Shown here piece by piece: positions 25,535-34,792 of a stretch of DNA of 64,000 nt. A program made the translations under genes and the position numbers. Each line of letters opens with the position of its first letter. Position 1 is the stretch's first letter. The notes under the pieces were generated by a model. It was not told the origin of the DNA. It did no database searches and saw only the letters and a program-made list of their open reading frames with translations. The stretch lies in assembly GCF_004340965.1 (NCBI RefSeq), contig NZ_SLYA01000001.1, forward strand, positions 868,001 through 932,000, in the 5' to 3' direction. Source of the stretch: Sphingomonas sp. PP-CE-1A-559 (GTDB lineage Bacteria > Pseudomonadota > Alphaproteobacteria > Sphingomonadales > Sphingomonadaceae).

Positions 25535-25609
25535 AAAACCCTCCCTCCCCGGCGGGAGAGGGAGACAAGTCGCGCTTTCCGCCACCCAAGACATGCTCGC
25601 ATTGAATAT

Positions 25610-25648
25610 CCCCTGAATTACTAGACTTTGCGCGGCAAGGTTCAGGGG
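25610..25648 (+). promoter_or_regulatory. Inverted repeat enclosing the leader and covering the ribosome site of the TonB receptor
   Basis: CCCCTGAA (25610-25617) and TTCAGGGG (25641-25648) are perfect inverted copies 23 nt apart. The right arm overlaps the likely Shine-Dalgarno AGGGGAA, 9-10 nt before the ATG at 25658. If folded in mRNA it would mask the ribosome site; it could equally be a protein-binding dyad. Confidence 0.45.
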
Positions 25649-25657
25649 AAAACATTC

Positions 25658-28099
25658 ATGTCGCTTACGCTTGCGCTGTTGCTTGCCGGTCAGGCCGCTA
25701 CCGTATCAACGCCTGCCGTTCCGCCGCAGACGGCCGCTGGCGAGCAGGCTGACGCACAGGCCAATGGTCGTCTCGGCAACCAGCAGCAGGGCGGGGGCGG
25801 GGACGTCGTCGTCACCGCGCGTCGTCGCGCCGAGACGATCCAGACCGTCCCGATCGCGATGTCCGTCATCGGCGGCACCGCGCTCGCCGAAACCGGCGCG
25901 TACAACGTCAGTCGCCTGACGCAGCTTCAACCGACCCTGCAATTCTACTCGACCAACCCACGCAATTCCGCTGCCAACATCCGCGGCCTGGGCGCGCCGT
26001 TCGGCCTGACCAACGACGGGATCGAGCAGGGCGTCGGCATCTATGTCGACCAAGTCTATTACAGCCGGATCGCCTCGGCGACGTTCGACTTCACCGATAC
26101 CGAGCGGATCGAGGTCCTCCGCGGGCCCCAGGGCACGCTCTACGGCAAGAACACCACCGCCGGCGCGATCAACATCACGACTCGCAAGCCCAGCTTCACG
26201 CCCGAGGCACGGATCGAGCTTACGACCGGCAACTATCAGTTCATCCAGGCCAAGGCGTCGGTGTCGGGCCCGCTGATCCCCGACAAGCTCGCGATCCGGT
26301 TGTCTGCCTCGGTGACCGAGCGTGACGGTACGATCCACAACGTCGTGACCGGCAAGAACCTCAACGCACAGGACAATAAGAGCGTCCGCGGACAGCTCTA
26401 CTGGAAGCCGACCGAGACGCTCGATTTCGCCTTATCGGGCGATTACGGCCAGCAGAACCCCGATTGCTGCGTCCAATATTACGTCCGCACCGGCGCGACT
26501 CAACGGCCGTTGATCCGGCAATATGCCGCTCTCGCTGCCGCGCAGGGCTATGTCGTACCATCGACCAACGCGTTCGACCGGGTGACCGATGTCGATACGC
26601 CCTTGCGTGCGAAGCAGGAACTGGGCGGCGTCTCGCTGCTCGGCAATCTGGATCTCGGCGCGGCCACGATCACCTCGGTCAGCGCGTGGCGGTTCTGGCA
26701 CTGGGATCCGTCGAACGATCGCGACTTCATCGGCCTGCCGATCACCACCGTGTCCGCCAATCCGTCGCAACAGACGCAATACAGCCAGGAGCTGCGGATC
26801 GCCTCGAACGGCAAGCACACGCTCGATTACGTGCTCGGCGCATTCTACTTCTACCAGACGATCGATACGCAGGGCCTGCAGGTCCAGGGGCCCGCGGCCA
26901 GCGCGTTCCTGCTCAACCCGACCAGCACGGGCGGAAAGAATCCGGCCACACTGAACGGCCTGACCGCGCGCAACACCATCGGCTTCAAGAACACCAGCGC
27001 GGCGCTGTTCGGCAAGCTGACCTGGAACGTTAGCGACCGGTTCCAGATCACGCCGGGCCTGCGGCTCAACTACGACAAGAAGAAGGGTGACTATGTCTCG
27101 GTCGTGACGACGGGAGCCGGCGAACTCGTAACCGGTGAGGCGAGGTTCAACGATCAGCGCGGCGTACTCGCGCCGCAGAGCTACCGGCCCGATTTCGACA
27201 ATTGGAACCTGTCGGGCGACATCACGGCGGCCTACACCGTGACCTCCGACATCCACGCCTATGCGACTTACGCGCGGAGCTACAAGTCCGGCGGGATCAA
27301 CCTGTCCGGCCTGCCGCTCGACGGCAGCAACAATCCGATCCTATCGGCGGCCACGGTGAAACCCGAGAAGGTCAATCACTACGAGCTGGGCCTGAAGACG
27401 CAGTTCCTGGATCGTCGATTGACGCTCAACCTGGCCGGCTTTTGGACCGAGATCAGCGATTACCAGGCGACCGTCACCAACGGCCAGCTCGGCGTGTTGC
27501 GCGGCTATCTCGCCAATGCCGGCAAGGTGCGGACTCGCGGCCTGGAGTTCGATTCGGCCTTCCGCCCCACCGACCGGTTCAGCGTCTACGCCAACGGAGC
27601 CTATACCGACGCGAAATACGTGAAGTTCGTCGATGCGCCGTGCCCCCCTGAGCTGTCGGGCGGATCCGCACCGACCGCGACCAGCCTGCCAGGTCCGGCC
27701 GGGACGGGGACGGTCAGCCCGGCCAATTGCGACATCTCCGGCCAGCGGCTGCCCGGCGTGTCGAAATGGGCGTTTTCGTACGGCGCCGAATATGATTTGC
27801 CGGCCACGATCGGCGGCGTCGATGGTCAGGTGTATCTCGGCTATGACGGCAGCTACCGCTCGACCTTCTCGTCCAACCCGTCGCGCTCGCTCTACACCGA
27901 CATCAAGGGCTATGCGCTCAGCAACTTCCGCTTGGGATTCAAGGCGAAGGACAGCTGGAACGTGTTTGGCTGGCTGCGTAACGCGTTCGACCACAACTAC
28001 TATGAAGTGCTCGCGCTTCAGTCCGGCAGCACCGGCTTGGTCGTCGGACAGCCCGGCGATCCGCGTACCTATGGCCTGACCGTGTCGCGATCGTTCTGA
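25658..28099 (+). CDS. TonB-dependent outer-membrane receptor
   Basis: The 813-residue protein has an N-terminal signal-like stretch (MSLTLALLLAGQAATV) and a TonB-box-like region DVVVTARRRAETIQTVP. The plug domain shows IRGLGAPFGLTNDG and IEVLRGPQGTLYGKNTTAGAIN. A long beta-barrel follows and ends in aromatic Phe (VSRSF), the signal for outer-membrane assembly. It imports an unknown ligand using the proton-motive force through TonB. No transporter or enzyme neighbour names the ligand. The start at 25658 has an AGGGGAA ribosome site. Confidence 0.92.
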   Translation: MSLTLALLLAGQAATVSTPAVPPQTAAGEQADAQANGRLGNQQQGGGGDVVVTARRRAETIQTVPIAMSVIGGTALAETGAYNVSRLTQLQPTLQFYSTNPRNSAANIRGLGAPFGLTNDGIEQGVGIYVDQVYYSRIASATFDFTDTERIEVLRGPQGTLYGKNTTAGAINITTRKPSFTPEARIELTTGNYQFIQAKASVSGPLIPDKLAIRLSASVTERDGTIHNVVTGKNLNAQDNKSVRGQLYWKPTETLDFALSGDYGQQNPDCCVQYYVRTGATQRPLIRQYAALAAAQGYVVPSTNAFDRVTDVDTPLRAKQELGGVSLLGNLDLGAATITSVSAWRFWHWDPSNDRDFIGLPITTVSANPSQQTQYSQELRIASNGKHTLDYVLGAFYFYQTIDTQGLQVQGPAASAFLLNPTSTGGKNPATLNGLTARNTIGFKNTSAALFGKLTWNVSDRFQITPGLRLNYDKKKGDYVSVVTTGAGELVTGEARFNDQRGVLAPQSYRPDFDNWNLSGDITAAYTVTSDIHAYATYARSYKSGGINLSGLPLDGSNNPILSAATVKPEKVNHYELGLKTQFLDRRLTLNLAGFWTEISDYQATVTNGQLGVLRGYLANAGKVRTRGLEFDSAFRPTDRFSVYANGAYTDAKYVKFVDAPCPPELSGGSAPTATSLPGPAGTGTVSPANCDISGQRLPGVSKWAFSYGAEYDLPATIGGVDGQVYLGYDGSYRSTFSSNPSRSLYTDIKGYALSNFRLGFKAKDSWNVFGWLRNAFDHNYYEVLALQSGSTGLVVGQPGDPRTYGLTVSRSF

Positions 28100-28109
28100 T
28101 CGCGACACG
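28081..28109 (+). terminator. Hairpin spanning the TonB receptor stop codon
   Basis: A perfect 12-bp stem CGTGTCGCGATC / GATCGCGACACG with a 5-nt loop. The TGA stop (28097-28099) lies at the loop and right arm. There is no T run, so it is either a weak or factor-dependent terminator or an mRNA 3'-end stabiliser. Confidence 0.55.
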
Positions 28110-28159
28110 CGTTGCGTCACGACGCGTTCAGGTTGGGCGCGATAGGTGTTGAATACGGT

Positions 28160-28201
28160 CCGGAGGGACGTCGCAGTCGGAAGCTCCCGATGTCCCTCCG
28201 G
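28160..28201. terminator. Possible second terminator hairpin after the TonB receptor
   Basis: CCGGAGGGAC and GTCCCTCCGG form a perfect 10-bp stem around a 22-nt loop. No T run follows. The 199-nt gap 28100-28298 otherwise shows nothing I can name. Confidence 0.45.
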
Positions 28202-28298
28202 TTCCGGATCCGAGACATCTTGCCGCATGGCCGCATCCTCTTGCGTGTAGCCTCCACTGCGCGCAGTCTGTTGCCAAGAAACTGGCAGGGGCGGCGAC

Positions 28299-28733
28299 AT
28301 GTTCTTCGTACGACAGGGGCCCTTGTGGTTTCGCATGACGACAGGCGTGCTCGTTCTCTGGGGGCTCGTCGGCTGTTTCATGTGCCTGCAACAGCTTAGG
28401 CTCGGCGCCGATGCGATGGGGCAGTCCAGCGCCTATGACCGCGCGCTCTATGCGACGTTGCCCAACTGGTATGACCCGTTGTTCGCCGTCGCGGTCTTGA
28501 CCGGACTCGTCGGTGCGGTGCTGCTGTTCATGCGGCGCGCCAGTGCGCGTCCGTTTCTGATCGCATCGCTGGTCGCGACGATCGCGCAGTTCGGCTGGCT
28601 GTTCGCCTCGACCGACATCGTCGCGCACAAGGGCGCGACCGAGACGCTGGGCTTGCCCTTCGTCATCATCGCGGTCGCGGCCTTCACGCTCTGGCTCGTC
28701 GGCCATGCGCGGCTGAAGGGTTGGGCAGTATGA
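28299..28733 (+). CDS. Small four-helix inner-membrane protein
   Basis: The 144-residue protein has about four membrane spans: TGVLVLWGLVGCFMCLQQL, YDPLFAVAVLTGLVGAVLLF, FLIASLVATIAQFGWLFA and FVIIAVAAFTLWLVGHA. Similar small membrane proteins are common in sphingomonads and usually carry no function. The start may be 28299 or 28335 (MTTGVLVLW). It ends 48 nt before panB and may be co-transcribed. Confidence 0.7.
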   Translation: MFFVRQGPLWFRMTTGVLVLWGLVGCFMCLQQLRLGADAMGQSSAYDRALYATLPNWYDPLFAVAVLTGLVGAVLLFMRRASARPFLIASLVATIAQFGWLFASTDIVAHKGATETLGLPFVIIAVAAFTLWLVGHARLKGWAV

Positions 28734-28781
28734 CGCGCACGACACTGGGCGAGCGTGACGCCGCACGCTATTAGCGCCGCC

Positions 28782-29642
28782 ATGTCCACGACCTACACCC
28801 TCGACACCGCGACGAGTCGCGCCAACCCGACGCCCGCGCCGCTCAAGCGCCTGACCGTCCCCGCGATCCGCCGCCAGAAGGGCAAGACGCCGCTCGTCAT
28901 GCTCACCGCCTACACCGTGCGGACAGCGCAGTTGCTCGACCCGCACTGCGACATGCTGCTGGTCGGCGACAGCCTGGGGCAGGTGATCTACGGTTTGCCA
29001 TCAACGGTGCCCGTCACGCTGGAGATGATGGCGGCGCACGGCGCGGCTGTGGTCCGCGGCAGCTATCATGCGGTGGTCGTCATCGACATGCCGTTCGGCA
29101 GTTACGAAGCGTCGCCCGAAAAGGCGTTCGAAAGCGCGGCGTTCCTGCTCAAGCAGACCGGCGCAGCGGCGGTGAAGCTCGAAGGTGGCACCGCGATGGC
29201 GCCGACCGTCAAGTTCCTGACCGAGCGTGGTATTCCGGTGATGGGCCATGTCGGCCTTACCCCGCAGGCGGTCAACGTGCTCGGGGGCTACGGCGCCCGC
29301 GGTCGTACGCCCGAGGAAGCCGCCAAGATCGTCGCCGACGCGCAGGGCATCGCCGAAGCGGGGGCGTTCGCTTTGGTGATCGAAGGCGTGGTCGAGCCGA
29401 TCGCGATCGAGATCACCAATACCATCGCCTGCCCGACGATCGGTATCGGTGCATCCGCGCAGTGCGACGGGCAGGTCTTGGTGACCGAGGACATGCTGGG
29501 GATGTTCGAGCGGACCGCGAAGTTCGTGAAGCGGTTCGCGGACATCGCCGACACGATTTCCTCCGCGACGCAGACCTATGCGGACGACGTCCGATCGCGC
29601 GCGTTTCCGGGCGCTGAGCAGGTCTACGCGCCCAAGGATTGA
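28782..29642 (+). CDS. panB: 3-methyl-2-oxobutanoate hydroxymethyltransferase
   Basis: The 286-residue enzyme makes ketopantoate from 2-oxoisovalerate and methylene-THF, the first step of pantothenate and CoA synthesis. Metal and substrate motifs are clear: [55 protein letters not shown] and CPTIGIGAS. The start at 28782 ([10 protein letters not shown]) is chosen over an upstream in-frame ATG at 28755. CoA supply links it in function, though not in operon, to the fatty-acid cluster. Confidence 0.95.
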   Translation: MSTTYTLDTATSRANPTPAPLKRLTVPAIRRQKGKTPLVMLTAYTVRTAQLLDPHCDMLLVGDSLGQVIYGLPSTVPVTLEMMAAHGAAVVRGSYHAVVVIDMPFGSYEASPEKAFESAAFLLKQTGAAAVKLEGGTAMAPTVKFLTERGIPVMGHVGLTPQAVNVLGGYGARGRTPEEAAKIVADAQGIAEAGAFALVIEGVVEPIAIEITNTIACPTIGIGASAQCDGQVLVTEDMLGMFERTAKFVKRFADIADTISSATQTYADDVRSRAFPGAEQVYAPKD

Positions 29643-29714
29643 TCCGCTTCCGTTTCGGTCCCGGCGCGGCTAAGGTCCGCGCCGCCCACCCCCTCACTAT
29701 TTCCGGAGCATTCC

Positions 29715-30455
29715 TTGGCCCTCCCGCCGAAAACCGATCAAGCATTCCTGCGTGAGGTCGACGAAGAACTGCGACGCGACCAGCTCGCCGGGTTCTGGAC
29801 GAACTGGGGCAAATGGGTCGTGGTCGGCGTCGTCGCCGCGCTCGCGGCTCTCGCCGGCTTTCTCTACTGGCAGCATCACAATGGCGAAGCCGCTGGTGTC
29901 GAAGGCGAGCAGCTTCAGGCCGCTTACGATTCGCTCGGCGCGAACAACGCCGCGGCCGCGTCGAAGCCGCTCGCCGAACTCGCCAAGTCGAACCGCGACG
30001 GCTACCGCGCGCTCGCGCTGTTCACGCAGGCCGACGTGCTCCTCCAGAAGGACGACCTGAAGGGGGCGGCTGCCAAGCTCGGTTCGATCGCTGCGGATAC
30101 GTCGCTGGCAAAGCCGTTCCGCGATCTCGCGCTGGTCCGCCAGACCTCGGCCGAGTTCGACACGCTGAAGCCACAGGTCGTCGTCGAGCGGCTTCGTCCG
30201 CTGGCCGTGCCCGGTGGCCCGTGGCTCGGCAGCGCGGGCGAGATGGTCGCGATCTCCTATCTCCGCATGAACCAGCGCCAGCAGGCGGGGACCATGTTCG
30301 GCCAAGTCGCGCGTGACACCGGCGTGCCCGAGACGATCCGTCAACGCGCGGTTCAGATGGCGGGCGTACTGGGTGTGGACGCTGTTGCCAGCACGGGCGC
30401 TACTGCCAGGGTGATCACTCCGGCTGCATCAAACGAGGATACCAAGGCGCAATGA
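29715..30455 (+). CDS. YfgM-like tetratricopeptide protein of the Sec/BamB neighbourhood
   Basis: The 246-residue protein has a cytoplasmic head (TDQAFLREVDEELRRDQLAG), one membrane helix (WVVVGVVAALAALAGFLYW, residues about 34-52) and a helical periplasmic part with TPR-like pairs (GYRALALFTQADVLLQKDDL). This is the layout of YfgM, a periplasmic chaperone partner of SecYEG encoded next to bamB in many proteobacteria. It begins at TTG 29715 behind a GGAG site. Its stop overlaps the bamB start as ATGA. Confidence 0.82.
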   Translation: MALPPKTDQAFLREVDEELRRDQLAGFWTNWGKWVVVGVVAALAALAGFLYWQHHNGEAAGVEGEQLQAAYDSLGANNAAAASKPLAELAKSNRDGYRALALFTQADVLLQKDDLKGAAAKLGSIAADTSLAKPFRDLALVRQTSAEFDTLKPQVVVERLRPLAVPGGPWLGSAGEMVAISYLRMNQRQQAGTMFGQVARDTGVPETIRQRAVQMAGVLGVDAVASTGATARVITPAASNEDTKAQ

Positions 30456-31774
30456 TGAAGACATATCGGGTGACGGTCGCCGTCGCCGCGCTGGTGGCGC
30501 TCAGCGGTTGCGGGATTTTCAAGGGCAGCGTGAAGAAGACGCCGACGCTCGGCGACCGCGTGTCGATCCTGGTGTCGGAGAACGAGGTCGAGACCGACAA
30601 GACGATCGCCGACGTCCAGGTCCTGTTGCCGGCGCCTGCGGTCAACGACGCCTGGGCCCAGCCCGGCGGCAACCCCGCCAAGTCGATGGGCCAGCTCGCG
30701 CTCGCGGATCAGCCCAAGCGTCTCTGGCAGGCCGGGATCGACGGCGGCTCGAACCGCGAGCGTCTCGGCGCAGCCCCGGTCGTTGCCGACGGCAAGTTGT
30801 TCGTCACCGACGTCACCGCGACGATCCATGCCTTCACCGCCGACACCGGCGCCGCGCTGTGGAGCGCGGGGATCACCGAGGGCAAGCTCAACAAGGCGGC
30901 GCGCTTCGGCGGCGGCGTCAGCTATGACGATGGCAAGCTCTACGCCACCGACGGTGTCGGCGACGTCGTCGCGATGAATGCAGCGGATGGCAAGATCCTC
31001 TGGCGCGCCAAGCCCGGCGCGCCGCTCCGTGGTTCGCCAACGGTCGCCAATGGCGCGGTCTATGTCCTCACGCAAGACAACCAGGTCTTCTCGCTCAACC
31101 AGACCGACGGCAAGGTCCAGTGGGTCCAGTCCGGCACGCTCGAAACACAGGGCGTGTTCGGCGTCGCGGCACCCGCCGTGAGCCAGGGCACGGTGGTCGC
31201 CGGCTTCTCCAGCGGCGAACTCAGCGCGTATCGCTACGAGAACGGCCGTATACTGTGGCAGGACGCGCTGTCGCGCACTTCGATCACGACGTCAGTGTCG
31301 AGTTTGTCTGACATCGATGCCGCACCGGTGATTGACGGCGGGCGCGTCTATGCAGTGGGGCAGGGTGGCCGCATGGTCGCGCTCGAACTGTCGACCGGAC
31401 AGCGTCTGTGGGAGCAGAACTTCGCCGGCATCTCGACGCCTTGGATCGCGGGCGAATGGCTGTTCGTGGTGACCGACGATGCCAAGCTCGTTTGCCTTTC
31501 GCGCTCGAACGGCAAGGCACGCTGGATCGCGCAACTGAAGCGGTTCCAGAACGAGAAGAAGCGCAACAACGCGGTCACCTGGTTCGGGCCGATCCTGGCC
31601 GGCAACCACCTCGTCCTGACCAACTCGCGCGGCGAGATCAATTTCGTTTCGCCGACCGATGGCACGGTAAGCTCGACGATCGAGACGAAGACGCCGTTCT
31701 CGCTTCCCCCGATCGTGGCGAACTCGACGCTTTATACGCTAGACCAGAAGGGTAAGGTCACCGCGTACAGGTGA
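30452..31774 (+). CDS. bamB: Outer-membrane assembly lipoprotein BamB
   Basis: The 440-residue protein has a signal peptide with lipobox LSGC, then repeated PQQ-type beta-propeller blades (DGKILWRAKPG, DGKVQWVQSG, TGQRLWEQNFAG, NGKARWIAQL). BamB is an accessory of the BAM complex that inserts beta-barrel proteins such as the TonB receptor encoded just upstream. Gene order YfgM-bamB-der is conserved in proteobacteria and supports the call. The N-terminal 60 residues before the propeller are typical of the alphaproteobacterial form. Confidence 0.92.
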   Translation: MMKTYRVTVAVAALVALSGCGIFKGSVKKTPTLGDRVSILVSENEVETDKTIADVQVLLPAPAVNDAWAQPGGNPAKSMGQLALADQPKRLWQAGIDGGSNRERLGAAPVVADGKLFVTDVTATIHAFTADTGAALWSAGITEGKLNKAARFGGGVSYDDGKLYATDGVGDVVAMNAADGKILWRAKPGAPLRGSPTVANGAVYVLTQDNQVFSLNQTDGKVQWVQSGTLETQGVFGVAAPAVSQGTVVAGFSSGELSAYRYENGRILWQDALSRTSITTSVSSLSDIDAAPVIDGGRVYAVGQGGRMVALELSTGQRLWEQNFAGISTPWIAGEWLFVVTDDAKLVCLSRSNGKARWIAQLKRFQNEKKRNNAVTWFGPILAGNHLVLTNSRGEINFVSPTDGTVSSTIETKTPFSLPPIVANSTLYTLDQKGKVTAYR

Positions 31775-31781
31775 CGTAGAC

Positions 31782-31928
31782 TCCCTCGCCCCTCCGGGGA
31801 GAGGGAAGGGGCCCGCAGCGCTGGCGGTGGGAAGGGAGAGGGGAGTGAGGCTCGAAACGCCCGCCCCAACTACCCTTCACCCTTCCGTCGCCTAAGGCTC
31901 CTCCCCCCTCTCCCCGGAGGGACGAGGG
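31782..31928. repeat. Palindromic repeat, family E, between bamB and der
   Basis: CTCGCCCCTCCGGGGAGAGG and CCTCTCCCCGGAGGGACGAG are inverted ends of a unit of about 147 nt. Only one full copy is seen in the window; a related CCCTCC-rich fragment follows pyrG. Confidence 0.75.
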
Positions 31929-31968
31929 ACTAGGTGACCTTTGGCGCGACACGCGCTAAGGGCACGCC

Positions 31969-33354
31969 ATGTCCAAACTCCCCGTGGTCGCGATCGTCGG
32001 CCGCCCAAATGTCGGCAAGTCGACTCTTTTCAACCGCCTCGTCGGCAAGAAGCTTGCGCTGGTCGACGATCGCCCCGGCGTCACGCGTGACCGCCGCGAA
32101 GGCGACGCGTCGCTGATCGGCCTCGAATTCCGCATCATCGACACCGCCGGCTATGAAGACCACGACGCGCAGACTCTGCCCGGCCGCATGCGCCAGCAGA
32201 CCGAAGCCGCCGTCGAACAGGCCGACGTCGCGCTGTTCCTGTTCGATGCCCGCGCCGGCATCGTGCCCTTGGACGAAGAAATCGCGCGCTGGCTCCGCAC
32301 AGCCGATGTTCCCGTCCTCTTGGTTGCCAACAAGGCCGAAGGCCGTGCAGGCGAAGACGGTATCCTCGAATCGCTCGCGCTAGGCTTCGGCGACCCGGTC
32401 CAGCTGTCGGCCGAGCACGGCGAAGGCATGGGCGACCTGTTCGAAGGCCTGCTCCCGCTACTCGAAGGCAAGGAAGAGCCGCCCGAGGAACAGCCCGACA
32501 ATGAATATGAGGGCCCTCTGAAGCTCGCGATCGTCGGCCGCCCGAACGCGGGCAAGTCGACGCTCGTCAACCGCATTCTCGGTGAAGATCGCATGATCAC
32601 CGGCCCCGAAGCCGGCATCACGCGTGATTCGATCAGCGTCGACTACGACTGGCATCCGACCGGTGGCGAGGCGCGGAAAGTGCGCCTGATCGACACCGCG
32701 GGCATGCGCAAGCGCGCCAAGGTTCAGGACAAGCTCGAGAAGATGTCGGTCGAGGACGCGCTCCATGCGGTCGATTTCGCCGAAGTCGTCGTGTTGCTGC
32801 TCGACGCGACGCTGGGACTCGAGGCGCAGGATCTCCGCATCGCCGACAAGGTGTTGCAGGAGGGCCGCGCGCTCGTCATCGCGCTCAACAAATGGGATAT
32901 CGCCGAGAGCGCATCCTCGCTGTTCAACGGCGTCAAGCGCGCACTCGAAGACGGCTTGTCGCAGGTAAAGGGCGTCACGGTGATGACCGTGTCCGGCGCG
33001 ACCGGCAAAGGCATCGACCAATTGCTGCAAGCCTGCTTCGACACGCGTGATGCATGGTCCAAGCGTGTCGGCACCGGTGAACTCAACCGCTGGTTCGAGC
33101 GCGCGATCGAGGCGACACCGCCGCCGGCGCCGGGCGGCAAGCGGATCAAGATGCGCTACGTCACGCAGGTCAAGACGCGTCCGCCGAGCTTCGTCATCTT
33201 CGGCACGCGCGTCGATCAGTTGCCGGCTAGCTACGAGCGGTATCTGGTCAATTCGATGCGCAAGGATCTGGGCTTCGGGGCGGTCCCTGTCCGGCTGATG
33301 TTCCGCGCGCCGAAGAATCCGTACGACGACGGCAAGGGCGGCGGCGGCCACTAG
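31969..33354 (+). CDS. der: GTPase Der (EngA)
   Basis: The 461-residue ribosome-assembly GTPase has two G domains in tandem. The first has GRPNVGKST, DTAGYED and NKAE; the second has GRPNAGKST, DTAGMRKR and NKWD. A KH-like C-terminal domain follows (MRYVTQVKTRPPSFVIFGTR). Der acts in 50S subunit maturation. Starts at MSKLPVVAIVGRP. It completes the bamB-der order found in many proteobacteria. Confidence 0.97.
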   Translation: MSKLPVVAIVGRPNVGKSTLFNRLVGKKLALVDDRPGVTRDRREGDASLIGLEFRIIDTAGYEDHDAQTLPGRMRQQTEAAVEQADVALFLFDARAGIVPLDEEIARWLRTADVPVLLVANKAEGRAGEDGILESLALGFGDPVQLSAEHGEGMGDLFEGLLPLLEGKEEPPEEQPDNEYEGPLKLAIVGRPNAGKSTLVNRILGEDRMITGPEAGITRDSISVDYDWHPTGGEARKVRLIDTAGMRKRAKVQDKLEKMSVEDALHAVDFAEVVVLLLDATLGLEAQDLRIADKVLQEGRALVIALNKWDIAESASSLFNGVKRALEDGLSQVKGVTVMTVSGATGKGIDQLLQACFDTRDAWSKRVGTGELNRWFERAIEATPPPAPGGKRIKMRYVTQVKTRPPSFVIFGTRVDQLPASYERYLVNSMRKDLGFGAVPVRLMFRAPKNPYDDGKGGGGH

Positions 33355-33356
33355 GC

Positions 33357-33578
33357 ATGGTGTCGGGCGTGGTCCGTATCGACGCCAGGGGCATGCGTTG
33401 CCCTTGGCCCGCGGTACGGCTCGCCCGCGCGTTGCGGGCCGGTGCCACCCGCGTCGAGGTGATAGCGGACGACCCTCAAGCCCCGACCGAACTCGCGGCG
33501 GTCGCGGCGTCCGCCAATGCAACAATAGAAATCGTTTTGAATGTATCTATTTCAGTCTTTGTCGTAACTTGTCGTTAG
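33357..33578 (+). CDS. TusA-like sulfurtransferase
   Basis: The 73-residue protein has the SirA/TusA core DARGMRCPWPAVRLARALR, in which the Cys in RCPWP is the sulfur-carrying residue. TusA relays sulfur for tRNA thiolation and other pathways. The start at 33357 is 2 nt after the der stop, so it is likely co-translated with der. The last 20 codons are AT-rich. Family membership is clear but the partner is not. Confidence 0.8.
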   Translation: MVSGVVRIDARGMRCPWPAVRLARALRAGATRVEVIADDPQAPTELAAVAASANATIEIVLNVSISVFVVTCR

Positions 33579-33662
33579 TTTTTCAACACTGTGTTTACCT
33601 AGGTTATGTATGATACGGCTCTGACCTTCATGGCGCTATTTGCTTAACGGGAGAAGGCGACA

Positions 33663-34103
33663 GTGGCGTTCGAGGGAAGCACCCTGATCAATTGGCCCGC
33701 GTTCGTGCAGGCGCGCAACGAACTTGGCGCGGGATTTGGCCGCATCCTCGGATATTTTCGTGAGGACGGCGTGAAGTCGGTTGCTGCCATCGAGGCGGCG
33801 ATGCGTGCGCTCAATGCGGCGGCGATGGTGATTCCCGCGCATACGCTCAAGGGTGAAGCGCGGCAGTTCGGGGCGGAGCCGCTTGCCGATCTCGCGGAGG
33901 CGATCGAGACGATTGCGCGCGATTGCCTGGAAATGCAGGACACGCCCGACGAGGCGTTGGAGCATATCGTTCGGTTGCGGCCGCTGTTCGTCGAGACTCT
34001 GACGCTGCTGGAGCGCGAGGCCAATCCGATCGTGGCCCGTAAGCCCGTTGCGGGCGGTGGGTTTGGGCGTCGCGCCGTACCGACTGGGTTCGGCGGGGAA
34101 TAA
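33663..34103 (+). CDS. Hpt-domain phosphotransfer protein
   Basis: The 146-residue protein has a histidine phosphotransfer motif AHTLKGEARQFGAEPLADL, with His near residue 60 as the phosphate acceptor, inside a helical bundle. Such proteins shuttle phosphate between a hybrid sensor kinase and a response regulator; neither is encoded nearby. It begins at GTG 33663 behind GGGAGAAGG. An AT-rich stretch (33540-33660) lies upstream and may hold the promoter. The C-terminal 25 residues are a basic tail. Confidence 0.82.
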   Translation: MAFEGSTLINWPAFVQARNELGAGFGRILGYFREDGVKSVAAIEAAMRALNAAAMVIPAHTLKGEARQFGAEPLADLAEAIETIARDCLEMQDTPDEALEHIVRLRPLFVETLTLLEREANPIVARKPVAGGGFGRRAVPTGFGGE

Positions 34104-34132
34104 ATTCGTCGCCAGACTGGCGGACAATGCAG

Positions 34133-34166
34133 CCCTGTCATCTCACCTTTCCGCGAGATGACAGGG
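34133..34166. terminator. Hairpin between convergent Hpt and bfr genes
   Basis: CCCTGTCATCTC and GAGATGACAGGG make a perfect 12-bp stem with a 10-nt loop. It lies 7 nt from the bfr stop and 29 nt from the Hpt stop, so it can serve both. There is no clear T run. Confidence 0.75.
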
Positions 34167-34173
34167 GGGTGGA

Positions 34174-34695
34174 TCAGGCCTTCAAATACGGCGCCGCGCC
34201 GGCCTTCGGCGAATCATGTTCCGAGATCGAGTTGAGCTGGATGTAGTTGTGGATACCCATCCGCGCGATCATCTCGAACTGGCGCTCGAGCGTGTCGACA
34301 TGCTCTTCCTCGCTGGCGAGGATGCGGGCGAACAGGTCGCGGCTGATATAGTCCTTGACGTCTTCGCAGTAGGAGATCGCGCCCTTGAGCTGGACGGTGG
34401 CCTCGACTTCGAGCGCCAGATCCGACTTCAGGACCTCCTCGACGGTCTCGCCGATGCGGAGACGGCCGAGCAGCTGGAAGTTCGGCAGGCCATCGAGGAA
34501 CAGGATGCGCTCCGACAGCCAGTCGGCATGCTTCATCTCGTCGATCGATTCCATCCGCTCATACTGGGCGAGCTTGTAGACGCCCCAATGCTCGAGCATC
34601 CGGTAATGGAGCCAATATTGGTTGACCGCGGTCAGCTCGTTCTTGAGCGCCTCGTTCAGAAATTCGATTACTTGTGGGTCGCCGCGCATGGCCAT
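34174..34695 (-). CDS. bfr: Bacterioferritin
   Basis: The 173-residue protein stores iron in a 24-mer shell. Ferroxidase ligands are visible in LKNELTAVNQYWLHYRML, SIDEMKHADWLSERILFLDG and RILASEEEHVDTLERQ. The haem-binding Met is probably the one in the GM/IDEM region. The start at 34695 (MAMRGDPQVIEFLNE) is chosen over two upstream ATG codons. The bfd gene lies 97 nt upstream on the same strand. Confidence 0.94.
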   Translation of the reverse strand: MAMRGDPQVIEFLNEALKNELTAVNQYWLHYRMLEHWGVYKLAQYERMESIDEMKHADWLSERILFLDGLPNFQLLGRLRIGETVEEVLKSDLALEVEATVQLKGAISYCEDVKDYISRDLFARILASEEEHVDTLERQFEMIARMGIHNYIQLNSISEHDSPKAGAAPYLKA

Positions 34696-34792
34696 ATCTC
34701 CGTCACCTCTGACAGACATGTAGCGGGCTGACACAGATTAGCACAACCCCAAAAAACGGCAGATTTCCGGGCTTTCTTAGCTGTTGCGACGC

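Noticed and set aside
33540..33662. AT-rich stretch as an attachment site or transferred island edge
   Set aside because: It is only about 120 nt, sits in a normal core context and has no repeat or integrase; a promoter for the Hpt gene is simpler.
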